Position numbers and translations under genes: made by a program | From: JB111 sp049856175 | GTDB lineage: Bacteria > Actinomycetota > Actinomycetes > Actinomycetales > Actinomycetaceae | Direction of reading: 5' to 3' | DNA: 64,000 bases | Assembly (NCBI RefSeq): GCF_049856175.1 | Contig: NZ_JBNDNA010000009.1 | Coordinates: 1-64,000, forward strand | Shown here: positions 35,368-44,787 of the stretch, in pieces | Layout: every line of letters begins with the position of its first letter | Position numbering within the stretch: position 1 is the stretch's first letter | The notes under the pieces: model-generated | Told to the model about the DNA's origin: nothing | Databases searched by the model: none | The model's input: only the letters and a program-made list of their open reading frames with translations

Positions 35368-37967
35368 TGCTGGACCTCCGTGCTGGTGACGGTGACGACG
35401 CTGCCCGCGCCGGCCCCGGTCTGCGCCCGCACGGCGCTGCCCGGGGAGTTCTCGGGGACCCACACCACGCCGTCGACCATGCGGGTGACGGTCAGCGGGA
35501 GGGTGAGCGAGCCGGTCGGGCCGGTCACGCGGACGCGGCCGCCGTCGACGGCGCCGACCGCACGTGCCGTGGCCGGGGAGAGCCGGACGACCGGCCGGTG
35601 CGCGGTGCCGGCGAGGTGCGGCTCGCCGTCCTGGCCGCGGCCGGCGTCGAGCTGGAGCTTCCAGGTCGCGAGGACCGCCTCGCCCGGCCCGGGGGCGGGC
35701 ACCTGGGCCGGCGCCTCGGTGGGCTCGGCGACCGGCCCGTCCCACGGGTCGAGCTCGGCGAGCTCGGCGTGGAGCTCGGCGAGGGTGGCCAGGCCGAGGT
35801 CGCGGCCCATCTCCCGGGCGAGGTCGGCGAGCACGAGCCGGTCCGGCAGCGCGTGGGAGGCGAGCACCTGGCCGAACGGCCGCACGCGTCCCTCCCAGCT
35901 GACGAACGAGCCGGCCTTCTCCACCGGCGGCGCGACGGGCAGGACGACGTCGGCGAGCTCGGAGATCGCGTTGCGCCGGACCTCGAGCTGGACCAGCACG
36001 TCGACCTGGCCGACGGCGCGCAGCGCGGCGGCGGGGTCCATCATGTCCAGCGTCTCGACGCCGCCCACGAGCAGCCCCGTCAGCTCGCCGGAGGCGGCCG
36101 CGAGCAGGATCTCGCGGTGCGAACGGCCGGGCGCGTCCGGGAGGGAGTCGATCCCCCACACGGCGCCGGCGTCCGCGCGCGCGGCCGGGTCGACCACCGG
36201 GCGGCCGCCCGGCAGGAGGTTCGGCAGCAGACCGGCGTCGACGGCGCCGCGCTCGCCGGCGCGCCGGGGCACCCAGGCGAGGCGGGCACCGGTCCGGTCG
36301 GCGAGGCGCTGGGCCGCGGTGAGCGCGCCCGGCAGGGCCGCCGCGCGCTCACCGACGAGGATGACGGCACCGGGGGCGGAGAGCTCCTCGACCAGCTCGG
36401 CGCCCAGGGAGTCGAGCGCCGTGGCCTCGCCGCCGGGGGCGACCTCGACGACGTCGGCGCGCATCTTGGTGGTGCCGCGCGTGGCCATCGGGGCCAGCGT
36501 CGTCACCCGGGTGGTGCCGGCGAGGACGCCCTTGCGCAGGCGGAGGAAGATCGTGCCGCACTCCTCCTCCGGCTCGAGCGCCACGAGCAGGACGCGTCCC
36601 GCCCGCTGGAGGTCGGAGTAGGTGACCCCCAGCCCGGTCGCCGCCACGTGGGTACCGAGGAAGTCGGCCTCCTCGGCGCTGTGCGGGCGGGCCCGGTGGT
36701 CGACGTCGTTGGTCCGCAGCACCGTGCGGGCGAACTTCGACCAGGCGTAGGAGTCCTCGAGGGTGAGGCGGCCGCCGGGCAGCACGCCGACGCCGCCGGC
36801 CGCGGCGGCGCGCGCCAGCTCGGAGCCGGCGACCGACAGGGCCTCGGACCAGCTGGTCTCGTGCAGCTCGCCGGTGGCCTGGTCGCGCACGAGGGGCATC
36901 CGCAGGCGGTCCGGCGCGTCCTGCCAGTGGTAGGCGAACCGGTCCTTGTCGGTGATCCACTCCTCGTTGACCTCGGGGTCGTTGCCCGCGAGGCGGCGCA
37001 CGACGGCGCCGCGGCGATGGTCGATCCGGATCGCCGAGCCGCCGGCGTCGTGCTCGGCGACGGACGGCGTGGAGACGAGGTCGAAGGGGCGCGACCGGAA
37101 CCGGTACATCGCCGACGTCAGGGCGCCGACGGGGCAGATCTGGATGGTGTTGCCCGAGAAGTAGGACGTGAACGGGCGGCCGGAGGTGTCGGCCTCCGCG
37201 GCGCCCATGGGCGCCGTCGCGTGGCCGGAGGTGAGACCGGCGACGCCGTCGGGCCCCGCGAAGGGGACGCCGGTCGCGTCCGGGAGGCCGTCGTCGGCGA
37301 AGTCGAGGACGTCGGCGTCGAAGCCACCGACCTGGGAGCCGTTGAGCGCGTGGACCTCGCGCCCGGGGGTGCCGCCGCCACGGCCCTGGAGCGCGATGAA
37401 GGCGTCGCCGGCGATCTCGGAGGAGAACCGGGTGCAGCGCTGGCACAGGATGCACCGGTCGCGGTCCAGCAGGATCTGCGTGGAGATGGCGATCGGCTTG
37501 GGGAACGTCCGCTTGACGTCGACGAACCGGCTCTCGGCGCGGCCGTTGCTCATCGCCTGGTTCTGCAGGGGGCACTCGCCGCCCTTGTCGCACACCGGGC
37601 AGTCCAGCGGGTGGTTGATGAGGAGGAACTCCATGATGCCGTGCTGGGCCTTGTCGGCCACCTCGGACGTGTGCTGCGTGGCCACGACCATGCCCGGCGT
37701 GAGCTCCATCGTGCAGGACGTCTGCGGCTTGGGCATCGCCTTGAGGTTGCCCTCGCGGTCCGGGCTGGAGACGTCGACGAGGCACTGGCGGCAGGCGCCG
37801 GCGGGCTTGAGCAGCGGGTGGTCGCAGAACCTCGGCACCTGGATGCCGACCTGCTCGGCGGCCCGGATGATGAGCGTGCCCTTGGGCACGGACACCTCGC
37901 GGCCGTCGATCGTCGCCGTGACGAGCTCGGGGGCCGCGGGCGCGGCCTGCTCCTGCGTCTGGGTCAT
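35364..37967 (-). CDS. nuoG: NADH-quinone oxidoreductase subunit G (Fe-S/molybdopterin-like)
   Basis: The 867-residue protein starts with a 2Fe-2S ferredoxin domain (CDHPLLKPAGACRQC), then the His/Cys cluster region (HPLDCPVCDKGGECPLQ) and CILCQRCTRF. The remnant molybdopterin oxidoreductase domain fills the rest. Between GDAFIALQGRG and RPFTSYFSGNTIQICPVGAL there is an insert of about 60-65 residues relative to mycobacterial NuoG. The ATG at 37967 overlaps the nuoF stop. It passes electrons from NuoF/E to NuoI. Confidence 0.95.
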   Translation of the reverse strand: MTQTQEQAAPAAPELVTATIDGREVSVPKGTLIIRAAEQVGIQVPRFCDHPLLKPAGACRQCLVDVSSPDREGNLKAMPKPQTSCTMELTPGMVVATQHTSEVADKAQHGIMEFLLINHPLDCPVCDKGGECPLQNQAMSNGRAESRFVDVKRTFPKPIAISTQILLDRDRCILCQRCTRFSSEIAGDAFIALQGRGGGTPGREVHALNGSQVGGFDADVLDFADDGLPDATGVPFAGPDGVAGLTSGHATAPMGAAEADTSGRPFTSYFSGNTIQICPVGALTSAMYRFRSRPFDLVSTPSVAEHDAGGSAIRIDHRRGAVVRRLAGNDPEVNEEWITDKDRFAYHWQDAPDRLRMPLVRDQATGELHETSWSEALSVAGSELARAAAAGGVGVLPGGRLTLEDSYAWSKFARTVLRTNDVDHRARPHSAEEADFLGTHVAATGLGVTYSDLQRAGRVLLVALEPEEECGTIFLRLRKGVLAGTTRVTTLAPMATRGTTKMRADVVEVAPGGEATALDSLGAELVEELSAPGAVILVGERAAALPGALTAAQRLADRTGARLAWVPRRAGERGAVDAGLLPNLLPGGRPVVDPAARADAGAVWGIDSLPDAPGRSHREILLAAASGELTGLLVGGVETLDMMDPAAALRAVGQVDVLVQLEVRRNAISELADVVLPVAPPVEKAGSFVSWEGRVRPFGQVLASHALPDRLVLADLAREMGRDLGLATLAELHAELAELDPWDGPVAEPTEAPAQVPAPGPGEAVLATWKLQLDAGRGQDGEPHLAGTAHRPVVRLSPATARAVGAVDGGRVRVTGPTGSLTLPLTVTRMVDGVVWVPENSPGSAVRAQTGAGAGSVVTVTSTEVQQ

Positions 37968-39289
37968 CGCACACCTGCCTCGTGGAAGATCGCCGACGCC
38001 TCGTAGGGGAAGAGCTCCCGTGCGGGCGTGTGGCAGCCGGCCTCGAACTCCTCGCGGAAGTGCTGGATGCCGGACTGGATGGGGGTCGCCGAGGCGTCGC
38101 CGAGCGCGCAGAACGAGCGACCCGCGATGTTGGCGGACACCTCGAGGAGGAGGTCGACGTCGGAGGGCAGCCCGCGGCCGTCCTCGAGGCGGTGCATGAC
38201 CTGCTTCATCCAGAACGTGCCCTCGCGGCAGGGCGTGCACTTGCCGCAGGACTCGTGCTGGTAGAAGTCGGTCCACCTCGAGATGACCCGGACGACCGAG
38301 ACCGTCTCGTCGAACACCATGAGGGCACGGGTGGCGAGCATCGACCCGGCGGCGCCGACCGACTCGTAGTCGAGCGGGACGTCGAGGTGCTCGTCGGTGA
38401 GGATCGGCGTCGAGGAACCACCGGGCGTCCAGAACTTCAGCCGGTGGCCGTCGCGGACCCCGCCGGCCATCTCGACGAGCTCGCGCATGGTGATGCCGAA
38501 CGGTGCCTCGAACTGGCCGGGGTTGTTCACGTGCCCCGAGACGGAGAACAGGCCGTGGCCGGCCGACTTGTCGGTGCCCATGGCGGTGAACCAGTCCTGG
38601 CCGCGGGAGAGGATGCCGGGCACGGACGCGATCGACTCGACGTTGTTGACGACCGTCGGGCGGGCGTAGAGACCGGCGACGGCGGGGAACGGCGGCTTGA
38701 GGCGCGGCTGGCCGCGCAGGCCCTCGAGGGAGTCCAGCAGCGCCGTCTCCTCGCCGCAGATGTAGGCGCCGGCGCCGGCGTGCACGGTGATCTCGAGGTG
38801 GTAGTCGCCGTCGGGGCCGAGCCCGGTGCCGATGAGCCCGGCCTCGCGGGCCTCCCGGACCGCGGCGAGGAGGCGCCGGTAGACGTGCACGGTCTCGCCC
38901 CGCAGGTAGACGAACGCGTGGTGGCCGCCGATGGCGTAGCTGGTGATGGCCATGCCCTCGATGAGGGAGTGCGGGTTGGCCAGGAGCAGCGGGATGTCCT
39001 TGCAGGTCCCGGGCTCGGACTCGTCGGCGTTGACGACGAGGTAGCGCGGTCCGCCGTCGGCGGGCGGGAGGAAGGACCACTTGAGGCCGGTGGGGAAGCC
39101 GGCGCCGCCGCGGCCGCGCAGGCCGGAGCCCTTGACGAGGTCGACGACGTCGCCGGGCGCCATCGTCAGGGCCTTCTCCCACCCCTCGTACCCGCCGTGG
39201 TCGCGGTAGGTGCCCAGGGTCCAGGAGCGCGGGGCGTCCCAGATGTCGGAGAGGACCGGCGTGAGGGTGCCGGGGCTGGTGAGTGTCAC
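37964..39289 (-). CDS. nuoF: NADH-quinone oxidoreductase subunit F (NADH and FMN site)
   Basis: The 441-residue protein has the NADH-binding run GLRGRGGAGFPTGLKWSF, the FMN region (VVNADESEPGTCKDI, GAYICGEETALLDSLEG) and the C-terminal 4Fe-4S motif ESCGKCTPCREG. NADH is oxidised here. The GTG start at 39289 overlaps the nuoE stop. Length and motifs are fully normal. Confidence 0.97.
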   Translation of the reverse strand: MTLTSPGTLTPVLSDIWDAPRSWTLGTYRDHGGYEGWEKALTMAPGDVVDLVKGSGLRGRGGAGFPTGLKWSFLPPADGGPRYLVVNADESEPGTCKDIPLLLANPHSLIEGMAITSYAIGGHHAFVYLRGETVHVYRRLLAAVREAREAGLIGTGLGPDGDYHLEITVHAGAGAYICGEETALLDSLEGLRGQPRLKPPFPAVAGLYARPTVVNNVESIASVPGILSRGQDWFTAMGTDKSAGHGLFSVSGHVNNPGQFEAPFGITMRELVEMAGGVRDGHRLKFWTPGGSSTPILTDEHLDVPLDYESVGAAGSMLATRALMVFDETVSVVRVISRWTDFYQHESCGKCTPCREGTFWMKQVMHRLEDGRGLPSDVDLLLEVSANIAGRSFCALGDASATPIQSGIQHFREEFEAGCHTPARELFPYEASAIFHEAGVR

Positions 39290-40101
39290 TTGTCCTCCTC
39301 GGAGACCGCGCGGCGGGCCGCGCCTGGGTCGGACTCGCCGGACGTGGGCACCTGGTGGGCGGCGCTCGAGCCCGTGTCACCGACGGGTGCGGCGCCCGCG
39401 GCCTCGGCCAGCGGGGCGTGCCGGTCGGCCTCGTGGCCCTCGTGCGGGGACGTCCAGCCGTTGGCGCGCGCGATGCGCAGCCCGAGCAGGCTCGCCTCGC
39501 CGGCACCCGGGCCCTCGTCCGCCCGGCCGTCCTCGAACCCCGCGAGCACGCGGGAGATCTCCTTGAACGTGCCGACCGTGGTGGCGCCGCGCGTGGGGTG
39601 GACCGGGCGTCCGGCGGCGATCTCGTCGACGAGCTGCGTGGCCGAGGTCGGGGTCTGGTTGTCGAAGAACTCCCAGTTGACCATCACGACCGGCGCGTAG
39701 TCGCACGCCGCGTTGCACTCGAGCTGCTCGAGGGTGATCCGGCCGTCGGCGGTGGTCTCGTCGTGGCCGACCCCGAGGTGGTCGGAGAGCGTCTCGAAGA
39801 TCTGGTCGCCCCCCATGACGGCGCACAGCGCGTTCGTGCAGACGCCGACGTTGTACTCGCCGTTGGGGTGGCGCTTGTACTGGCTGTAGAACGTGGCGAC
39901 GGCGGAGACCTCGGCGCGGGTGATCCCCAGCGCCTCGGCGCACGCGGCGATGCCCCGGGCGGAGACGTAGCCGTCGACGGACTGCACGAGGTGCAGCATC
40001 GGCAGCAGGGCCGAGCGGGGCTGCGGGTAGCGGGCGACGATCTCCGCGAAGTCGGCCTTCAGCGACGTGGCGAGCTCGGGCGCGTAGGTCTGCTCGGTCA
40101 T
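39286..40101 (-). CDS. nuoE: NADH-quinone oxidoreductase subunit E (2Fe-2S)
   Basis: The 271-residue thioredoxin-fold subunit has the four cluster cysteines in CTNALC and CNAAC (spaced as C-x4-C and C-x3-C). It partners NuoF in the NADH dehydrogenase module. A disordered C-terminal tail of about 80 residues (after GRADEGPGAGE) makes it longer than enterobacterial NuoE (166 residues). The ATG at 40101 overlaps the nuoD stop. Confidence 0.95.
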   Translation of the reverse strand: MTEQTYAPELATSLKADFAEIVARYPQPRSALLPMLHLVQSVDGYVSARGIAACAEALGITRAEVSAVATFYSQYKRHPNGEYNVGVCTNALCAVMGGDQIFETLSDHLGVGHDETTADGRITLEQLECNAACDYAPVVMVNWEFFDNQTPTSATQLVDEIAAGRPVHPTRGATTVGTFKEISRVLAGFEDGRADEGPGAGEASLLGLRIARANGWTSPHEGHEADRHAPLAEAAGAAPVGDTGSSAAHQVPTSGESDPGAARRAVSEEDK

Positions 40102-41441
40102 CGGTCCACTCCTCCGAGGACGGGGTCGAGCGAGGCGAGGATGACGACGACGTCCGCCAGCTGGCCGCCCTCGCTCATGAGCGCCATCGACTGCAGGTTG
40201 GAGAAGGACGGGTCGCGGAAGTGCGCCCGGTAGGGGCGGGTGCCGCCGTCGGAGACGAGGTGGACCCCCATCACGCCCTTCGCGTGCTCGATCGCCACGT
40301 GCGCCTGGCCGGGCGGCACCCGGAAGCCCTCGGTGACGAGCTTGAAGTGGTGGATGAGGGACTCCATCGACTCGCCCATGATGTGGCGGATGTGGTCCAG
40401 GGAGTTGCCCTGGCCGTCGGTGCCGACGGAGAGCTGGGCCGGCCAGGCGATCTTCTTGTCCGCGACCATGACCGGCTGCCCCGCGGAGGCCTCGAGGCGG
40501 TCGAGCACCTGCACGATGATCCGCAGCGACTCGAAGCACTCGTCGAAGCGCACCGCCACGCGGTTGTAGGCGTCGGACCGGTCCCGGGTGATGACGTTGA
40601 ACTCGTAGGTCTCGTACCCGCAGTACGGGTCGGTGCGCCGCAGGTCCATCGGGAGGCCGGCGGCGCGCAGGCAGGGTCCGGTGAGCCCCAGGGCAAGGGC
40701 CCCGGGCAGCGAGATGACGCCGACCCCGACGTGCCGCATCTTGTAGATGGGGTTCTCCATCGCCAGCGTCATCATCTCGACGACGGACAGCCGGATGTCG
40801 GCGAGCCGCTCACGGACGAACTCCACGGTGCCGGGCGGGATGTCCTGCGCGACGCCCCCGGGGCGGATGTAGGCGTGGTTCATCCGCAGGCCGGAGATGC
40901 GCTCGAAGATGTCGAGGACGTTCTCGCGGCCCCGGAAGCCCAGGGTCATGAGCGTGGTGGCGCCGAGCTCGTTGCCGGCGGTGCCCAGCGCGATGAGGTG
41001 GGAGCTGATCCGGTTGAGCTCCATGAGGAGCACGCGGATCTGGTTGGCCCGCTCGGGGATCTGGTCGGTGATGCCGAGGAGCTTCTCGACGCCGAGGCAG
41101 TACCCGACCTCCTGGAAGAACGGCGCCACGTAGTCCATGCGCGTGCAGAAGGTCACGCCCTGGGTCCAGGTGCGGAACTCCATGTTCTTCTCGATGCCGG
41201 TGTGCAGGTAGCCGAGGCCGACCCGCACCTCGTGCACCGTCTCGCCGTCGATCTCGAGGATGAGGCGGAGCACGCCGTGCGTGGAGGGGTGGACGGGCCC
41301 CATGTTGACGACGATGCGCTCCTCGCCGAGGCGCTCGGCCTCGGCGGCGATGTCGGACCAGTCGCCGCCGTCGGCGACGAAGTCCGGCTCCTCGTCCGCG
41401 AGCGCGGGCCCGGGGGCGCTGGGCATGGTGGGGGCGGACAT
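40098..41441 (-). CDS. nuoD: NADH-quinone oxidoreductase subunit D (quinone site)
   Basis: The 447-residue 49-kDa-type subunit has NMGPVHPSTHGVLR, GLGYLHTGIEKNMEFRTW, and the C-terminal GVHLVSDGGTRPYRAHFRDPSF that line the quinone pocket. The ATG shares its A with the last base of the nuoC stop (TGATG). The N-terminal 30 residues are variable. NuoC and NuoD are separate here, not fused as in E. coli. Confidence 0.96.
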   Translation of the reverse strand: MSAPTMPSAPGPALADEEPDFVADGGDWSDIAAEAERLGEERIVVNMGPVHPSTHGVLRLILEIDGETVHEVRVGLGYLHTGIEKNMEFRTWTQGVTFCTRMDYVAPFFQEVGYCLGVEKLLGITDQIPERANQIRVLLMELNRISSHLIALGTAGNELGATTLMTLGFRGRENVLDIFERISGLRMNHAYIRPGGVAQDIPPGTVEFVRERLADIRLSVVEMMTLAMENPIYKMRHVGVGVISLPGALALGLTGPCLRAAGLPMDLRRTDPYCGYETYEFNVITRDRSDAYNRVAVRFDECFESLRIIVQVLDRLEASAGQPVMVADKKIAWPAQLSVGTDGQGNSLDHIRHIMGESMESLIHHFKLVTEGFRVPPGQAHVAIEHAKGVMGVHLVSDGGTRPYRAHFRDPSFSNLQSMALMSEGGQLADVVVILASLDPVLGGVDR

Positions 41442-42160
41442 CAGCTGTACGACCTCCGGGTGTCGGGCGGCGGGACGGTGGCGCCCTTGTACTCCACAGG
41501 GATGCCGCCGAGGGGGTAGTCCTTGCGCTGGGGGTGCCCGACCCAGTCGTCGGGCATGAGGATCCGCGAGAGCGCGGGGTGGCCGTCGAACACGATGCCG
41601 AACAGGTCGAACGTCTCGCGCTCGTGCCAGTCGTTGCCCGGGTAGACGCCGACGACCGACGGGATGTGCGGGTGGGCGTCGGGGCAGGTGACCTCGAGGA
41701 CGAGCTGGCGGGTGTGCGTGATGGACAGCAGGTGGTAGGAGGCGTGCAGCTCGCGCCCGGTGTGCTCGGGGAAGTGGACGCCGGAGACGCCCAGGCACAG
41801 CTCGAAGCGCAGGTCCTGGTCGTCGCGCAGCGCTCGGGCCACGGCCACGAGGTGCTCCGCGGCGATGTGCAGGGTGAGCTCGGAGCGGTCGACGACGACG
41901 CGCTCGATCGCGGCGTCGGGGTCGATGCCCTGCTCGGTGAGCACCTCGCGGAGCACGTCGACGACCTCGTCGAACCAGCCGCCGTACGGGCGCTCGGCGT
42001 GCGGTGGCTCGGTGACGGCGACGACGAGCCCGCCGAAGCCGGAGGTGTCGCCGGAGCCCTGGACGCCGAACTGGCCGCGGCGCACCGCCACGACGTCGAG
42101 CTCGGTCCGGCCCTGCGGGTCGGGTGCGGCGATGTCGCCGCCGGCGTCGGTCCCGCTCAC
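41441..42160 (-). CDS. nuoC: NADH-quinone oxidoreductase subunit C
   Basis: The 239-residue 30-kDa-type subunit has the family signature HERETFDLFGIVFDGHP, then LMPDDWVGHPQRKDYPLGG, close to the C-terminus. The N-terminal 60 residues are variable. The GTG at 42160 overlaps the nuoB stop. It is a structural subunit of the peripheral arm. Confidence 0.95.
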   Translation of the reverse strand: MSGTDAGGDIAAPDPQGRTELDVVAVRRGQFGVQGSGDTSGFGGLVVAVTEPPHAERPYGGWFDEVVDVLREVLTEQGIDPDAAIERVVVDRSELTLHIAAEHLVAVARALRDDQDLRFELCLGVSGVHFPEHTGRELHASYHLLSITHTRQLVLEVTCPDAHPHIPSVVGVYPGNDWHERETFDLFGIVFDGHPALSRILMPDDWVGHPQRKDYPLGGIPVEYKGATVPPPDTRRSYS

Positions 42161-42711
42161 GCCAGCTGCCCCTTCATCTCGTGGGTGGGGGTCGCGCCGA
42201 GGGCGGCCTGCTCGGCCGCGCGGGCGGCCTCGACCCGGTTGACGCCCAGCGGCGCGTGCTTGATCTGCTTGCGCAGCTCGAGGATCGCGTTGATGAGCAT
42301 CTCCGGCCGCGGCGGGCAGCCGGGCAGGTAGATGTCGACCGGGAGGACGTGGTCGACGCCCTGGACGATCGCGTAGTTGTTGAACATCCCGCCCGAGGAG
42401 GCGCACACGCCCATGGAGATCACCCACTTGGGGTCGGACATCTGGTCGTAGACGTTGCGGATGACGGGGGCCATCTTGTGGCTCACGCGCCCCGACACGA
42501 TCATCACGTCGGCGTGCCGGGGCGAGGCGCGGAAGACCTCCATGCCGAAGCGCGCCATGTCGAAGCGCGGCGTGCCGGCGGCCATCATCTCGATCGCGCA
42601 GCAGGCCAGTCCCATCGTGACCGGCCACTGGGAGTTCGACCGGGCGAAACCGGCGACGGCCTCGACGGTGGTGAGACCGAAGCCTGCGGGGAGCTTCTCT
42701 TCGATGCCCAT
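42157..42711 (-). CDS. nuoB: NADH-quinone oxidoreductase subunit B (cluster N2)
   Basis: The 184-residue PSST-type subunit has the N2 4Fe-4S ligands in GLACCAIEMM, the following GVCASSGGMF and YLPGCPPRPE. N2 is the last cluster before quinone. The start follows AAAGGACTGCTC. It lies 64 bp downstream of nuoA, the only sizeable gap inside the operon apart from the nuoL-nuoM gap. Confidence 0.97.
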   Translation of the reverse strand: MGIEEKLPAGFGLTTVEAVAGFARSNSQWPVTMGLACCAIEMMAAGTPRFDMARFGMEVFRASPRHADVMIVSGRVSHKMAPVIRNVYDQMSDPKWVISMGVCASSGGMFNNYAIVQGVDHVLPVDIYLPGCPPRPEMLINAILELRKQIKHAPLGVNRVEAARAAEQAALGATPTHEMKGQLA

Positions 42712-42775
42712 GAGCAGTCCTTTCGGGAGGAGGGTGGCGGGGGGCGGGCGGGTGTGCCGAACGGTCAGCGGTCGG

Positions 42776-43138
42776 TCAGTCCCACTCCAGTCCCCCGCGC
42801 CGCCACTCGTAGATGTAGGGCACAGTGATCAGCGCGATGAACACGAGCATCGCGACGAGACCGAAGGCGGCCAGCTCGGTGAAGGCCACCGCCCACGGGT
42901 AGAGGAAGACCACCTCGATGTCGAAGATGATGAACGTCATCGCGATGAGGTAGTACTTCACCGGGAAGCGGCCGGCCGAGGGGGCGCGGGGCGTGGGGTC
43001 GACCCCGCACTCGTAGTTGGCGACCTTGACCCGGTTGTAGCTCTTCGGGCCGATGATCGCGCTGGCGCCGAGTCCGCCGAGGGCCAGGGCCACCGCGACC
43101 ACCATCATGATGAGCAGCGGCACGTAGGGGTTGGTCAT
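42776..43138 (-). CDS. nuoA: NADH-quinone oxidoreductase subunit A, first gene of the nuo operon
   Basis: The 120-residue protein has three helices, with the signature YECGVDPTPRAPSAGRFPVKYYL and FDIEVVFLYPWAVAF. The ATG at 43138 has GGAGG seven bases upstream. The 157 bp between it and menJ should carry the nuo promoter, though no clear -10/-35 pair could be picked. Expression with menJ by readthrough is also possible. Confidence 0.96.
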   Translation of the reverse strand: MTNPYVPLLIMMVVAVALALGGLGASAIIGPKSYNRVKVANYECGVDPTPRAPSAGRFPVKYYLIAMTFIIFDIEVVFLYPWAVAFTELAAFGLVAMLVFIALITVPYIYEWRRGGLEWD

Positions 43139-43295
43139 ACGTCCTCCGTCGACGTCCTCGGGGCGGCGGTCCAGCCGTCGCGCGGTGTCCTCGGCCGCGC
43201 ACGCCGTTCCCCGCTTCCAGGGTAGACGTTCGCGTGTCGCGTCCCGACACGTCCGGCATCGGCGCGGGCGCGGACGAACAGGTCTCGAGGAGTGG

Positions 43296-44594
43296 TCATG
43301 ACGCGGGTGCCGCCTTCGCGAGGGCGGCGATGAGGCGGTCCATCCAGTCCCCGCCGCGCGGGTCGTAGCCGTCCGCGAGCAGCTTCATGACGAACTGCAT
43401 GAGCACGGGGCGCGGCAGCCCGTACTTCACGCACGCCCGCATGATGCGCGGGTGGCTGATGACGTGGGCGAAGCCCCGGCCGAGGGTGAAGTAGCCGCCG
43501 AGCTCCTCGCGCATGATGCGCGGGTAGGTGCGCAGGGCCTTGACGCGCTCGTACTCGGAGGTGCGGGCGAGCGCCTGCCCCATGACGTCGGCGGCGACCC
43601 GGCCGGACTGCAGCGCGTAGGCGATGCCCTCGCCGTTGAACGGGGAGACCATCCCGCCGGCGTCGCCGAGCAGCAGGAGCCCGTTCGCGTAGTGGGGCGT
43701 GCGGTTGAACGCCATGGGCAGGGCGGCACTGCGCAGCTCGCCGACCTGGTTGTCGGGGGTGAAGCCCCACTCCTCGGGGACGTTGCGCATCCACGTGGCG
43801 AACAACCCCTTGTAGTCGAGCCGCGTGGGCGCGGCCGTGGGCGACAGGGTGCCGAGGCCGACGTTCGCGGTGCCGTCGCCGAGGGCGAAGATCCAGCCGT
43901 AGCCGGGCTGGAGGTTCGACTCCCCCGGCTTCCCGTCCCACAGCTCGAGGAACGACTCCATCATCGGGTCGTCGTGCCGCGGGGTGCGGAAGTACGTGCG
44001 GATCGCGACGCCCATCGGGCGGCCGGCGTCCTTCTCGATGCCGACGGCGGTGGCGAGGCGGGCCGAGACCCCGCCGGCGTCGACGACGAGGGGGGCGCGG
44101 TAGGTGACCTCCTCGCCGGTCCGGCGGCCGCGCTCGTCGACGGGCCGGGCGGTGACGCCGACGACCCGCCCGGTGCGCTCGTGCCGGACCGCGCCCGTGA
44201 CCGAGACGCCCTCGCGCAGGTCGGCGCCGGAGGCCTGGGCGTGCCGCGCGAGCGTCTCGTCCAGCCCGGTGCGCGCCCGGGCGAGCCCGTAGGAGGGCAT
44301 CGAGGCCAGCTCCGGCCACGGGATCTCGATGCGGTGGCCCGCCCCGGACGTGCGCAGCCCGTAGTTGCGGATCCAGCCGTCCTCCTCGCGCGTGGGCACG
44401 CCCATACGGATGAGCTCGGCGACCGCGCGGGGGGTCAGGCCGTCGCCGCAGACCTTGTCCCGTGGGAAGCGAGCCTTCTCGAGGACGACGACCCGGTGCC
44501 CCTGCTGCGCCATGTAGTGCCCGACGCTCGCGCCCGCCGGACCGGCGCCGACCACGAGGACGTCAGCCTCGTCGACGACTGGTGCGGGAGGCAC
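43296..44594 (-). CDS. menJ: Geranylgeranyl-reductase-family flavoprotein, probable menaquinone reductase MenJ
   Basis: The 432-residue FAD protein has the dinucleotide motif VVGAGPAGASVG, then KVCGDGLTPRAV (active-site Cys loop of the GGR family) and a second FAD motif, LLLGDAGGMVSPFNGEGIAYAL. Mycobacterial MenJ (Rv0561c) saturates one isoprene unit of menaquinone and is encoded near menG and grcC1, as here. The GTG at 44594 has AAGGAG seven bases upstream, better than the longer frame starting at 44720. Archaeal-lipid-type reductases share the fold, but the setting favours menaquinone. Confidence 0.85.
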   Translation of the reverse strand: MPPAPVVDEADVLVVGAGPAGASVGHYMAQQGHRVVVLEKARFPRDKVCGDGLTPRAVAELIRMGVPTREEDGWIRNYGLRTSGAGHRIEIPWPELASMPSYGLARARTGLDETLARHAQASGADLREGVSVTGAVRHERTGRVVGVTARPVDERGRRTGEEVTYRAPLVVDAGGVSARLATAVGIEKDAGRPMGVAIRTYFRTPRHDDPMMESFLELWDGKPGESNLQPGYGWIFALGDGTANVGLGTLSPTAAPTRLDYKGLFATWMRNVPEEWGFTPDNQVGELRSAALPMAFNRTPHYANGLLLLGDAGGMVSPFNGEGIAYALQSGRVAADVMGQALARTSEYERVKALRTYPRIMREELGGYFTLGRGFAHVISHPRIMRACVKYGLPRPVLMQFVMKLLADGYDPRGGDWMDRLIAALAKAAPAS

Positions 44595-44787
44595 GGTCGA
44601 GCTCCTTCGTTCGCGTGGTGGGGCGGTCCGCCCGAAGAATCGTAGCCCTGGAGCGGGAGCCGTTCGGCACCCCCGGGGTGATCCTCGTCGCGCCGCAGAT
44701 TGCCCGGAATTCCGGGACATTCACCGCACGTAATAGGTGGGTCGTCGGTCCGTCGCCCGGCCCTGCGTGGGGCCCTCCGCGCGCGGC

